A stretch of DNA of 64,000 nucleotides from Niveibacterium terrae. Lineage in GTDB: Bacteria; Pseudomonadota; Gammaproteobacteria; Burkholderiales; Rhodocyclaceae. The DNA is taken from NCBI RefSeq assembly GCF_048213115.1, contig NZ_CP172404.1, positions 3,906,001-3,970,000 of the forward strand. Direction: 5' to 3'. A program made the position numbers and the translations under genes. Shown here one piece after another: positions 44,521 through 53,506 of the stretch (position 1 is the stretch's first letter; the number at the start of each line of letters is the position of its first letter). The notes under the pieces are model-generated. The model worked only from the letters and a program-made list of their open reading frames with translations. It made no database searches and was not told where the DNA came from.

Positions 44521-44592
44521 GACTTGAATGAATTTGTGAATGGATAATGAATAGATACTATCAGGCAGGTGTACTTAAGGCCACTAGCTTTG

Positions 44593-44630
44593 CCTGGCGG
44601 GCGCGCACGTCCTCGTGCGCGCCCGCCAGG
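44593..44630. terminator. Long perfect hairpin at the uvrA 3' end
   Basis: Two perfectly complementary 17-base arms (CCTGGCGGGCGCGCACG and its complement) enclose a TCCT loop, ending one base before the uvrA stop codon. It lies between uvrA and yjjJ. There is no T tract, so it is not a classic intrinsic terminator, but such a stem would stabilise or end the uvrA transcript. Confidence 0.45.
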
Positions 44631-47600
44631 TCAGCTCGCCCTTGCGGCGAGGAAGGCTTTCAGGGCTCGCCCGGTGTGGGTCTTCGCCTTGACGCACTTA
44701 TCCACAGGCCCCGCGAAGACGATCTCGCCACCGGCGTCTCCGCCTTCGGGGCCGAGGTCCACGATCCAATCGGCCTCGGCCATCACGTCGAGGTCGTGCT
44801 CGATCACCAGCACCGTGTTGCCAGCGTCGACGAGCCGATGCAGCACGACGATCAGCTTCTCGACGTCGGCCATGTGCAGGCCCACGGTCGGTTCGTCGAG
44901 CACGTAGAGCGTGTGCGGAGTCCGGGCGCGTGCTCGCGCGGCGGGGTCGGTCTTTACTTTCACAAGTTCGGTGACGAGCTTGATCCGCTGCGCCTCGCCC
45001 CCCGACAGCGTCGGCGAGGGCTGGCCCAGGGTCAGGTAGCCGAGGCCGACATCCTGCAAGAGCTTGAGCGGGTGGGCGATGGCCGGGTGGGCCGCGAAGA
45101 ATTCGACCGCGTCGTCGACCTCCATCGCCAGCACGTCGGCGATGCTCCTGCCCTGCCAGGTCGCGGTCAGCGTCTCGGTGTTGAAGCGGGCGCCATTGCA
45201 GACGTCGCAGAGGACTTTGACGTCGGGCAGGAAGCTCATCTCGACGGTCTTCATGCCCTGACCGTCGCAGGCATCGCAGCGGCCACCGGAGGTGTTGAAC
45301 GAGAAGCGGCCCGGCGCCCAACCGCGCAGCCTTGAAGTCTCCGAATCCGCATAGAGCTTGCGGATCGCGTCCCAGAAGCCGATGTAGGTGGCCGGGCAGG
45401 AGCGCGGAGTCTTGCCGATCGGCGTCTGGTCGACTTCGAGCACGCGGCCGACCGCCTCCCAGCCGCGGATAGAGGAACAGCCGTGAAGCTGTGGCTTCGC
45501 GCCCTTCTTGCGCCCGACCGGCGACTCGGCGTTGACCAGGCGGCGCAGGTTCGCGTGCAGCACATCGCGGGCCAGAGTCGATTTGCCCGAGCCCGACACG
45601 CCGGTCACGACGATCAGCCGCCCCAGCGGGATCCCGGTGGAGACGTCCTTCAGATTGTGCAGCGAAGCGCCTTCGACCGAAATCATCGGCGTGTCCGCCT
45701 CAAGCGCGCGCGGCGGATGGACCGGGTGGACGAGGGGCGATCTCAGGGTACGGCCGGTCACCGAGGCTTCGGTCGCGATCAAATCCTCGACCCGGCCTTC
45801 GGCAACGATGGCCCCGCCCCGGGTTCCGGCGCCGGGGCCGATGTCGATCACGTGATCGGCGCGGCGGATCGTCTCCTCGTCGTGTTCGACGACGACAACC
45901 GTGTTGCCCTTCTCCTCGAGCGCGTGCAGCGTGTCGAGCAGAAGGCTGTTGTCGCGCGGGTGAAGGCCGATCGACGGTTCGTCGAGCACATAACAGACTC
46001 CACGCAGGTTCGTGCCGAGCTGGGCGGCGAGCCGGATCCGCTGCGCCTCCCCGCCTGAGAGCGTCGGCGCAGCGCGGTCCAGCGCGAGGTAGCCAAGGCC
46101 CACGTCTTTCAGGAAAGCGAGGCGGGACTTGAGCTCGGCGACGATGTCGCGGCCGATCTCGGCTTCGCGCCCGGCGAGCTTCAGCGAGCCCACCCAGTCG
46201 GCGAGGCCGGCGACCGACAAATGCGCATAGTCGGCGATGCTCTGCTCGCGATAGCGAACCGCCAGCGCAGTCGGGTTCAGCCGTGCGCCGGCGCAGCACG
46301 CGCAGACCTCCTCGGGTGCTTCGTCCTCGGCGTCGCCTTCGTAGTGCAGGCCGGTGAACTCGGCCGCGGTCGCGTCGCCATCGGGGTCGCGCAGCGCATC
46401 GCGCAACCACTTGGGCAGTGTGTGGCCAGTGCCCATGCAGTCGGGACACCAGCCGTGCTTCGAGTTGTACGAGAACAACCGCGGATCGAGCTCGGGGAAG
46501 CTGGTGCCGCAGGCGGGGCAGGCACGTTTGGTCGAAAAGACCACCGTGTCGCCGCCAGCGAGCAGATGCAGAACCCCTTTGCCGAACTCCAGCGCCTTCG
46601 CGAGTGCTTCGCGCAACTCGGCCTCGCTGCGCGCCGCGATTTTCAGCGTCGCGACCGGCAGCTCGATCACATGTTCCTTGAAGCGATCGAGGCGCGGCCA
46701 GGGCTTGGTCGGCAGCAGCTCGCCGTCGACCCTGAGCTGTGGATAAGCCTTACCGGCCGCCCACTTCGCAAGATCGGTGTAGAGGCCTTTGCGGTTCATC
46801 ACCAGCGGCGCGGCCAGCGTGACTTCGCGCCCCTTGTAGTCGCGCAGCAGACGGGCGGCGATCGCGTCCATCGATTGAGGTTCGATCGCGGCGCCGCAGT
46901 CCGGACAGTGCTGGGTGCCCAGCTTCACGAACATCAGGCGCAGGAAGTGGTGGATTTCGGTCAGCGTGCCGACCGTGCTCTTGCGTCCGCCCCGGCTGGT
47001 CCGCTGCTCGATCGCGACGGTCGGCGGAATACCCAGCACCGCATCGACATCGGGCTTCGCGGCCGGCTGGACGAACTGCCGCGCGTAGGCATTCAGCGAT
47101 TCGAGATAGCGGCGCTGACCTTCGTTGAAGACGATGTCGAAGGCGAGCGTCGATTTTCCCGAGCCGGACACGCCGGTGACGACCGTGAAGCGGTGGTGCG
47201 GGATTTCGACCGACAGATTCTTCAGATTGTGCTCGCGCGCCCGAACGACGCCGATCGCATCGCGCCGGGCCGGCAGATAGCGGTGAGAAGGCTCGGCGGC
47301 GAGCAGCGCTTCGCCGTCGTTGGCCGCCGCGTAGCTTTCGATACGCCTGATGGCGGGCTCGGCAAGGCGGGCGAGGTAGTCGGCGAGCGCCACTCCGGTA
47401 TGGGTGCTCGACTCACGCAAAGTCGCCGGCGTGCCTTCAAAGACGATAGATCCGCCTTCGTCCCCGCCTTCGGGACCCAGGTCGATGACCCAATCGGCGG
47501 CGGCGATCACGTCGAGGTTGTGCTCGATCACGAGCACCGAATGGCCGGCGTCGACGAGTTTCGAGAGCGCGCGGAGCAGCTTCGCGACGTCGTCGAAGTG

Positions 47601-50297
47601 CAGGCCGGTGGTCGGCTCGTCGAACAGAAAGAGCAGGTGATCATTGAGAACGGTCTTTTTCTTCGTTCCCTTCCGGTGCAAGGCCTCGGCGGTCTGGGCC
47701 AGGTGACCGGCGAGCTTCAGACGTTGGGCTTCGCCGCCCGACAGGGTCGGAACCGGCTGGCCCAGGGTCAGGTAGTCGAGGCCGACATCGACCAGCGGCT
47801 GCAGCGCCCGGACGAGCTCGCCCTGATCGGCGAAGAACTCCAGCGCCTCGGCGACCGTCATCTCCAGCACATCGGCGATCGATTTGCCACCGAGCCTCAC
47901 TTCCAGCACTTCGGCGCGGAAGCGGCGGCCGTCACAGTCCGGGCAGCGGATATAGACGTCGGACAGGAACTGCATCTCGACGTGCTCGAAGCCGTTGCCG
48001 CCGCAGGTCGGACAGCGGCCGTCGCCGGCATTGAACGAGAAAGTGCCGGCCGAATAGCCGCGCTGTGCGGCTTCGGGCAGCGCCGCGAAGCGCTTGCGGA
48101 TCGCATCGAAGGCGCCGACATAGCTGGCCGGGTTCGAGCGGGTCGTCTTGCCGATCTGGGTCTGGTCGACCATGACGACGCCGGTGATCTCGCCGACGCC
48201 AGCCAGCGCCTCGAACTCGCCCGGCGCTTCGCTCGCCTGACCAAAGTGCTTCTGCAGCGCGGGATAAAGCACATCCTGGATCAGCGTCGATTTGCCCGAG
48301 CCGGACACTCCGGTCACGACGACGAGGCGGTGCTGGGGCAGCGAGAGCGCATCGCCGCGCAGGTTGTTCGCCCGCGCACCGACGAGGCTCAAGCGCGGCG
48401 TCCATTCGGCGACGGGTCGCGGCACGAGGCCCGCATCGACGCGGCGCTGACCACCCAGATACTGGGCGGTCAGCGTGTCGGAGCGGGCGCGCAACTCGTC
48501 CGGCGTGCCCCAGAACACGATATTTCCGCCCTGTTTGCCGGGACCCGGACCGATGTCGAGGATGTGGTCGGCCGCGAACATCACGGCCGGATCGTGTTCG
48601 ACGACGACCAGCGAGTTGCCGGCGTCGCGCAGCCGGCGCATCACCGCGTTGATCCGCTCCATGTCGCGCGGGTGCAGGCCGATCGACGGTTCGTCGAGCA
48701 CGAACAGCGTATTGACCAGCGAAGTACCCAGAGCGGTCGTCAAATTGATCCGCTGCACTTCGCCGCCGGATAGGGTGCGGCTCTGCCGGTCCAGCGTCAG
48801 GTAGGCGAGGCCCACTTCGCAGAGGTAGCGCAGACGACCGCGGATCTCGCCGAGCAGCTGCTCGGTCGCCTGAGTCTGCAGACCGGGCAGTTCGAGCGTG
48901 TCAAAGAAGGCCTTCGCGCGGGCGATCGGCAGCTGCATCACGTCGTGCAGGCAGAGGCCGGGCAGAGCGTTGAAAGCCTCCGGGCGGATGGAGACTCCGC
49001 GCGGGCGGAAACGCTGAAGATTCGGAGTCAGAGCCCGATCGGCTTCGTCCTTTGAGCCGACCCGCCAGAGCAGCGATTCGGTCTTTAGCCGCGCGCCACC
49101 GCAGGTCGTGCAGGGCGTGTAGGCCCGATAGCGCGACAGCAGCACGCGGATGTGCATCTTGTAGGCCTTGGTTTCCAGCCAGTCGAAAAAGTGGCGCACG
49201 CCATACCACTTGCCCGGCCAGGACTTGTCCCAGTTCACCCAGCCCTCGTCGCCCTCGAAGACCCAACGCCGGTCTTCCTCGGGCAGATCGCGCCAGGCGA
49301 TGTCCATCGCGACGCCGCGCTTCTTCGCGAACTTCGCGAGGTCGATCTGGCATTCCTTGAAGCTCTCGGTCTGCCAGGGCTTGATCGCGCCGTCCTTCAG
49401 CGACTTGCCCTCGTCGGGGATGATCAGTCCGGCATCGATGCCGATCACCCGGCCGAAGCCGCGACAGGCTTCGCAGGCGCCGACCGGGCTGTTGAACGAG
49501 AAATGGGCAGGAGTCGGTTCCGCATAGGCGATGTCGCAGTCAGCGCAGTGCAGACCGGACGAAAACTTCCAGACTCCTTCACGCTCGGAGGGTTCCAGGA
49601 TCTCCCCGCCGACGTGGACCTCAAGCTTCCCGTTCGCGAGCCTCAGCGCCGCTTCGAGCGCCTCGTTGACGCGCGAGGCTTCGGCGTTTGAAAAGCGGAA
49701 GCGGTCGACGACGACCGCCATCGTCTTCTCGCCGATCGCCTGCATCCGCGCATAACCCTGGGCTTCGAGCGCTGCGCGGATCTCGTCGACGCCAAAGTTG
49801 GCCGGGATCGCGACCGGCGCGACGATCGCGAGGCGGGGATCCCCGCTCGCGCTGCGCGCCGCGATCGCCGCGGCGATCGTCTCCGGCGTGTCGCGGCGCA
49901 CCGGCTGGCCGCACTGGCGGCAGTGCAGGTGGCCGCAGCGCGCGAAGAGCAGCTTCAGGTGATCGTTCAGCTCGGTCATCGTACCGACCGTCGAGCGCGA
50001 AGTGCGGACCGGGTTGGTCTGGTCGATCGCGATCGCCGGCGGCACGCCGTCTATCCGGTCGACCTGGGGCTTGTCCATCCGGTCGAGGAACTGCCGCGCA
50101 TAGGGCGAAAAGGTCTCGACGTAGCGCCTCTGCCCCTCCGCATACAAGGTATCGAAGACCAGCGAACTCTTGCCCGAACCGGATGGCCCGGTCACGACGA
50201 TCAGCTCGCCGGTGGGCAGATTCAGGTCGAGGTTCTTCAGGTTGTTCTGCCGCGCGCCGCGGATCTGTATCGTCGATTTTGAATCGGGACGGGTCAT
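44631..50297 (-). CDS. uvrA: Double-length UvrA (tandem excinuclease ABC subunit A)
   Basis: This 1888-residue protein consists of two UvrA units end to end. It has four ABC nucleotide-binding halves: GPSGSGKSS at 37-45, then GVSGSGKSTLIQ, GVSGSGKSTLAFD and GVSGSGKSTLARD. It also has four LSGGE signatures, all apparently intact. Each unit carries its own zinc modules (for example CTTCGGARLK in the first and CDACDGQGMKTVEM in the second). UvrA normally works as a dimer of about 940-residue chains in nucleotide excision repair, so this is a covalent dimer. Tandem forms occur in several proteobacteria, where a single-length uvrA usually exists elsewhere. The ATG at 50297 is chosen by the family N-terminus. 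Confidence 0.95.
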   Translation of the reverse strand: MTRPDSKSTIQIRGARQNNLKNLDLNLPTGELIVVTGPSGSGKSSLVFDTLYAEGQRRYVETFSPYARQFLDRMDKPQVDRIDGVPPAIAIDQTNPVRTSRSTVGTMTELNDHLKLLFARCGHLHCRQCGQPVRRDTPETIAAAIAARSASGDPRLAIVAPVAIPANFGVDEIRAALEAQGYARMQAIGEKTMAVVVDRFRFSNAEASRVNEALEAALRLANGKLEVHVGGEILEPSEREGVWKFSSGLHCADCDIAYAEPTPAHFSFNSPVGACEACRGFGRVIGIDAGLIIPDEGKSLKDGAIKPWQTESFKECQIDLAKFAKKRGVAMDIAWRDLPEEDRRWVFEGDEGWVNWDKSWPGKWYGVRHFFDWLETKAYKMHIRVLLSRYRAYTPCTTCGGARLKTESLLWRVGSKDEADRALTPNLQRFRPRGVSIRPEAFNALPGLCLHDVMQLPIARAKAFFDTLELPGLQTQATEQLLGEIRGRLRYLCEVGLAYLTLDRQSRTLSGGEVQRINLTTALGTSLVNTLFVLDEPSIGLHPRDMERINAVMRRLRDAGNSLVVVEHDPAVMFAADHILDIGPGPGKQGGNIVFWGTPDELRARSDTLTAQYLGGQRRVDAGLVPRPVAEWTPRLSLVGARANNLRGDALSLPQHRLVVVTGVSGSGKSTLIQDVLYPALQKHFGQASEAPGEFEALAGVGEITGVVMVDQTQIGKTTRSNPASYVGAFDAIRKRFAALPEAAQRGYSAGTFSFNAGDGRCPTCGGNGFEHVEMQFLSDVYIRCPDCDGRRFRAEVLEVRLGGKSIADVLEMTVAEALEFFADQGELVRALQPLVDVGLDYLTLGQPVPTLSGGEAQRLKLAGHLAQTAEALHRKGTKKKTVLNDHLLFLFDEPTTGLHFDDVAKLLRALSKLVDAGHSVLVIEHNLDVIAAADWVIDLGPEGGDEGGSIVFEGTPATLRESSTHTGVALADYLARLAEPAIRRIESYAAANDGEALLAAEPSHRYLPARRDAIGVVRAREHNLKNLSVEIPHHRFTVVTGVSGSGKSTLAFDIVFNEGQRRYLESLNAYARQFVQPAAKPDVDAVLGIPPTVAIEQRTSRGGRKSTVGTLTEIHHFLRLMFVKLGTQHCPDCGAAIEPQSMDAIAARLLRDYKGREVTLAAPLVMNRKGLYTDLAKWAAGKAYPQLRVDGELLPTKPWPRLDRFKEHVIELPVATLKIAARSEAELREALAKALEFGKGVLHLLAGGDTVVFSTKRACPACGTSFPELDPRLFSYNSKHGWCPDCMGTGHTLPKWLRDALRDPDGDATAAEFTGLHYEGDAEDEAPEEVCACCAGARLNPTALAVRYREQSIADYAHLSVAGLADWVGSLKLAGREAEIGRDIVAELKSRLAFLKDVGLGYLALDRAAPTLSGGEAQRIRLAAQLGTNLRGVCYVLDEPSIGLHPRDNSLLLDTLHALEEKGNTVVVVEHDEETIRRADHVIDIGPGAGTRGGAIVAEGRVEDLIATEASVTGRTLRSPLVHPVHPPRALEADTPMISVEGASLHNLKDVSTGIPLGRLIVVTGVSGSGKSTLARDVLHANLRRLVNAESPVGRKKGAKPQLHGCSSIRGWEAVGRVLEVDQTPIGKTPRSCPATYIGFWDAIRKLYADSETSRLRGWAPGRFSFNTSGGRCDACDGQGMKTVEMSFLPDVKVLCDVCNGARFNTETLTATWQGRSIADVLAMEVDDAVEFFAAHPAIAHPLKLLQDVGLGYLTLGQPSPTLSGGEAQRIKLVTELVKVKTDPAARARARTPHTLYVLDEPTVGLHMADVEKLIVVLHRLVDAGNTVLVIEHDLDVMAEADWIVDLGPEGGDAGGEIVFAGPVDKCVKAKTHTGRALKAFLAARAS

Positions 50298-50358
50298 CTT
50301 GATTGCCTGACAGTGCCAGAGCGGCAGCATACCACTGTATATAAGTTCAGTCCCGCGT

Positions 50359-50748
50359 TCAGCCGCGCGGAACTCCCGCTTGCGCAGGCCCTCCCGGCTT
50401 CTCGGCGATGTCGGCGCGGGCCAGGAAAAGAGCCGTCTTTCCTTCCTGGACTTCGGCGAGCATCTTCAGCTTCGCGAGCTTCTTCAGGTCGGCACGCGCG
50501 GTGTTTTCGGTCACGTCGAAGTCATTGGCAACTTCCTTGACCATGAATGCCCGCCCAGGGTGACGGATCGCCTTTCTTAGAAGCTGTCCCTGCCGGAAGT
50601 TCAACTGATTCTGGATTCCTGTCGCGTCCAGCCACTGCATCAGCTCGTAGAACTCGCGGCGTTTGCACTCGATATGGGCAAGAAAGGAATCGATGAGGGC
50701 TAGCGCTGAGCTTGAGCATGTAATTACATCGATGGTCAGGTCGCACAT
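50359..50748 (-). CDS. Fic-family C-terminal winged-helix remnant
   Basis: This open frame encodes about 129 residues. IDSFLAHIECKRREFYELMQ, LNFRQGQLLRKAIRHPGRAF and VTENTARADLKKLAKLKML match the linker helices and C-terminal winged helix of Fic-domain proteins of the LNHRQ-x-x-LLRHALKHPG type. The catalytic Fic domain with its HPFxxGNGR motif is absent upstream: only 69 bases separate this start from the divergent ferredoxin gene. It is either a pseudogene left after deletion or a stand-alone regulator. The ATG at 50748 is preferred; a TTG at 50760 is in frame. Confidence 0.6.
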   Translation of the reverse strand: MCDLTIDVITCSSSALALIDSFLAHIECKRREFYELMQWLDATGIQNQLNFRQGQLLRKAIRHPGRAFMVKEVANDFDVTENTARADLKKLAKLKMLAEVQEGKTALFLARADIAEKPGGPAQAGVPRG

Positions 50749-50817
50749 CCCCGGCGTCAAGCTGAAGGGCTGAATCGACCGGGTTGGCGCGATAATGCTC
50801 CTTTACCGGAGGCAAGC

Positions 50818-51129
50818 ATGAGCTACTTCGAACACCACGTTTTCTTCTGCTGCAACCAGCGCCCCGAGGACGAAGCCTGCTGTGCGAAACACGGCGCCCA
50901 GGAACTGCAAGCCTATGCGAAGAGTCGGATCAAGGCCCTGGGGCTGGACGGAGCCGGGAAGATCCGGATCAACAAGGCCGGCTGCCTCGGGCGCTGCGAT
51001 GAAGGTCCGGTTCTGGTCGTCTATCCGGAAGGCGTCTGGTATACCTTCATCGATCAGGAAGACATCGACGAGATCATCGACAGCCATCTCGTCGGCGGGA
51101 AAATCGTCGAAAGGCTCAAGCTCGCATGA
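50818..51129 (+). CDS. Thioredoxin-like [2Fe-2S] ferredoxin
   Basis: This 103-residue protein has the thioredoxin-like 2Fe-2S fold. HHVFFCCNQRPEDEACC supplies the first cysteine group, and INKAGCLGRCDEGPVLVVYP supplies CLGRC, the second. The C-terminus continues VWYTFIDQEDIDEIID. It is probably a small soluble electron carrier of unknown partner. Its stop overlaps the next start (ATGA), so it is coupled to the hydrolase gene. Confidence 0.9.
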   Translation: MSYFEHHVFFCCNQRPEDEACCAKHGAQELQAYAKSRIKALGLDGAGKIRINKAGCLGRCDEGPVLVVYPEGVWYTFIDQEDIDEIIDSHLVGGKIVERLKLA

Positions 51130-51767
51130 ACAAGGCATTGCCCACCGAAACCCTGACGATAGACGGCCCGGCCGGCGCGATCGAAGTGCTGCGCGACGCG
51201 CCCGAGTGCGTGCAGGGCATCGCGATCGTCGCCCATCCGCACCCGCTCTTCGGCGGCGCGAACACGAACAAGGTGACCTATACGCTCGCGAAGACGCTGC
51301 GCGATCTGGGCTATTGCGCGCTGCGGCCGAACTTTCGCGGCGTAGGCGCCAGCGCCGGAACCCACGACAACGGAGTCGGCGAGACCGAGGATCTGCTGGC
51401 GCTGATCGCGTGGGCGAAGAACGCCTACGGCGATGCGCCGATCGTGCTGGCCGGCTTCTCTTTCGGCGCCTTCGTTCAGGCCAGGGTCGCGAAGCGGCTC
51501 GCCGATGCGGGCTGTCCCGCCCGACGGCTGATCCTGGTCGGCACCGCTTCCGGCTTCATCGAAGGCGCCCGCCACTACGAGACCGAGGCGGTGGCCGCTG
51601 ACACGATCGTGATCCACGGCAGCCGCGATCAGGTCGTGCCGCTCGCCAACGTGCTAGCCTGGGCCGAACCCTTGAACCTCCCAGTCGTCGTGATCCCCGG
51701 TTCCGACCATTTCTTCCACGCGCGCCTCGGCATGCTGCGCGAGATCATCGAGCGGGCCTGGCGCTAG
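51126..51767 (+). CDS. Alpha/beta hydrolase
   Basis: This 213-residue cytosolic hydrolase has IAIVAHPHPLFGGANTNKV, the HPHPLFGG motif of a subgroup of bacterial alpha/beta hydrolases. The nucleophile is in VLAGFSFGAFVQAR, the Asp candidate in IHGSRDQVVPLAN, and the His in IPGSDHFFHARL. The triad looks intact. The substrate is unknown. It is coupled to the preceding ferredoxin gene and followed after 23 bases by the FUSC gene, forming a four-gene operon with the GST. Confidence 0.92.
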   Translation: MNKALPTETLTIDGPAGAIEVLRDAPECVQGIAIVAHPHPLFGGANTNKVTYTLAKTLRDLGYCALRPNFRGVGASAGTHDNGVGETEDLLALIAWAKNAYGDAPIVLAGFSFGAFVQARVAKRLADAGCPARRLILVGTASGFIEGARHYETEAVAADTIVIHGSRDQVVPLANVLAWAEPLNLPVVVIPGSDHFFHARLGMLREIIERAWR

Positions 51768-51790
51768 CGCGGGTCGGCAAGGAGTCCGCG

Positions 51791-52840
51791 TTGTTCCATC
51801 CCGCCCTTTCCCTCGAAAACCAGCCGATCAACCGCCGCAAGCTGGTCCGCGCAGTGATCGCGGTCGGCCTGCCGATGGCGATCGCGCTGGCCCGCAACGA
51901 GTTCCTGCCCGCCGTCTATGGCGCGATCGCGGGCTTCTACACGCTCTTCGTCGACTACGGCGGCTCGATCTACGAGCGGATCGCCGCAATCCTGTACATG
52001 ACGGTCGGCATGCTGCTGGCGGGCATCGCCGGGGTCGTCGGGCACTGGGTTCCCGGCGCGCCGCTGATCCTGCTGCTCGGTTTCGCGAGCCTGGCTGGCT
52101 GGCTTCAGGGGGCGGGGACTTCGGTCGAATTCATCGGCAAATACTGGCTGCTCGCCTTCCTGTTCGGCGACGGCACGCCCGACCTGCCGCCGATTGCCGG
52201 CACCTACCTGATCCTGGGTGGGGTGGCCGGTGCGCTGGCAGTGCTGCTCGACCGGCTGGTGACCCGCAGCAGCGAAATCCAGTCCGCACCGATGCTGGCC
52301 GATGCGGCGCGCAACCTGTTGCGCCGCCGGCACAACAACGGGGTTTTCTCGTTCTACTTTGCGACGATGGTCGTGGTCGGCTACATCCTCGGCCACACCT
52401 TAGGCCTCGCCCGGCCCTACTGGGTGCCGCTGACGATCGTCATCGTCACGGTCTATGACCCGCACCACAGCGTGCACAGGCTGATCCAGAGGCTGGCCGG
52501 ATCGATCTTCGGCGCGATCCTCGGCGGCCTGGTCGTCCACTACATCCATGCCGACTGGGCTCTGGCCCTGACCGTGACCTTGCTGGCGGTTCTGACTCCG
52601 GTCGCCCAGACCCGCAACTACTGGGTCGCGGTGATCCCGATCACGGCTCTGGTCATGGTGCTGCTGGATCTGGGCATGCCCGAGCAGATTTCCTCGGCGC
52701 GCGACTTCACGATCGCCCGCCTCGCCGATTCGGTCACCGGTTGCTTCGTCTGCGCGATCGGTGCCCGCATCTATCTGAAGATCCTGCCGCACCTGAAAAC
52801 CCATCAGCGCGGACAGTCCAAGACAGGGAGTCATCCATGA
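51791..52840 (+). CDS. FUSC-family inner-membrane protein (TTG start)
   Basis: This 349-residue polytopic membrane protein has two clusters of about five hydrophobic helices and a central soluble loop (LLDRLVTRSSEIQSAPMLAD). That layout is typical of FUSC/YccS-like aromatic-acid or fusaric-acid resistance transporters. The second cluster contains YWVPLTIVIVTVYDPHHSVH, similar to the FUSC signature. I accept the TTG at 51791 because a perfect AAGGAG lies six bases before it; a later ATG would remove the first helix. Its stop overlaps the GST start. The substrate is unknown. Confidence 0.88.
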   Translation: MFHPALSLENQPINRRKLVRAVIAVGLPMAIALARNEFLPAVYGAIAGFYTLFVDYGGSIYERIAAILYMTVGMLLAGIAGVVGHWVPGAPLILLLGFASLAGWLQGAGTSVEFIGKYWLLAFLFGDGTPDLPPIAGTYLILGGVAGALAVLLDRLVTRSSEIQSAPMLADAARNLLRRRHNNGVFSFYFATMVVVGYILGHTLGLARPYWVPLTIVIVTVYDPHHSVHRLIQRLAGSIFGAILGGLVVHYIHADWALALTVTLLAVLTPVAQTRNYWVAVIPITALVMVLLDLGMPEQISSARDFTIARLADSVTGCFVCAIGARIYLKILPHLKTHQRGQSKTGSHP

Positions 52841-53445
52841 AAGCCATCGTTTCACTGACCAGCCCCTATGCGCGCAAGATCCGCGTGATCCTGCGCGAGA
52901 AGAAGCTCGCCTGTGACGAGATCGTCGATCTGCCCCACGAGCCGACCGCGAAGGTCGGAGAGTTCAACCCTCTGGGCAAGGTGCCGACCCTCGTCACCGA
53001 CGACGGTGAAGTCTTCTTCGACTCTCCGGTCATCGCCGAATACCTTGAAACGCTGGCGGTCGAACCGGCCCTGCTGCCGGTCGACCGTCTGGCCGCGGTC
53101 CGCGTCAGGCAGATCGAAGCGCTCGCCGACGGCGTGCTCGACGCGGCAGTGATCGTGCTGCTCGAAGGCCGCCGAGCCCTTGAACAGCAGAGCGAAGCGG
53201 TCAAGAACAGGCAGTGGGGCAAGGTCGAAAAAGGCCTCGCCGCGCTGCAGAAGCTCTGCGAAGGCAAGACCTGGCTCTTCGGCGACACGCTGAGCCTCGC
53301 CGACATCGCGGTCGCGGTCATGGTCGGCTGGCTCGATGCCCGCTTCGCCGACTACGGCATCGCGAAGCACTATCCGCAGCTCGCGGCCTGGGCTGCACCT
53401 CTGCTGGCCAGGCCGTCCTTCCAGGCGACGGTCCCGGCCGTCTGA
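52837..53445 (+). CDS. Glutathione S-transferase family protein
   Basis: This 202-residue protein has the N-terminal thioredoxin-like domain with SLTSPYARKIRVILREKK, FNPLGKVPTLVTDDGEV and FFDSPVIAEYLE (the glutathione-binding SP-V-I turn). The all-helical C-terminal domain with GDTLSLADIAVAVMVGWLD follows. It probably binds glutathione via Ser9 or Tyr11 rather than a Cys. The ATG at 52837 is preceded by GGGAG and overlaps the FUSC stop (ATGA). An intrinsic terminator follows. Confidence 0.92.
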   Translation: MKAIVSLTSPYARKIRVILREKKLACDEIVDLPHEPTAKVGEFNPLGKVPTLVTDDGEVFFDSPVIAEYLETLAVEPALLPVDRLAAVRVRQIEALADGVLDAAVIVLLEGRRALEQQSEAVKNRQWGKVEKGLAALQKLCEGKTWLFGDTLSLADIAVAVMVGWLDARFADYGIAKHYPQLAAWAAPLLARPSFQATVPAV

Positions 53446-53464
53446 AGCGTTCTCACCAGAACGC

Positions 53465-53491
53465 AAAAAGAGGCCGAGCGGCCTCTTTTTT
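53465..53491. terminator. Bidirectional intrinsic terminator
   Basis: AGAGGCC and GGCCTCT arms around a GAGC loop are flanked by A5 on the left and T6 on the right, so the hairpin can terminate transcripts in both directions. It separates the GST gene (plus) from the small basic gene (minus), whose stops face each other. Confidence 0.9.
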
Positions 53492-53506
53492 CATCGATCC
53501 CGGGCT

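Noticed and set aside
46221..48773. Plus-strand open frame of about 850 codons opposite uvrA
   Set aside because: It is antisense to highly conserved UvrA motifs, so the open frame follows from codon bias rather than coding.
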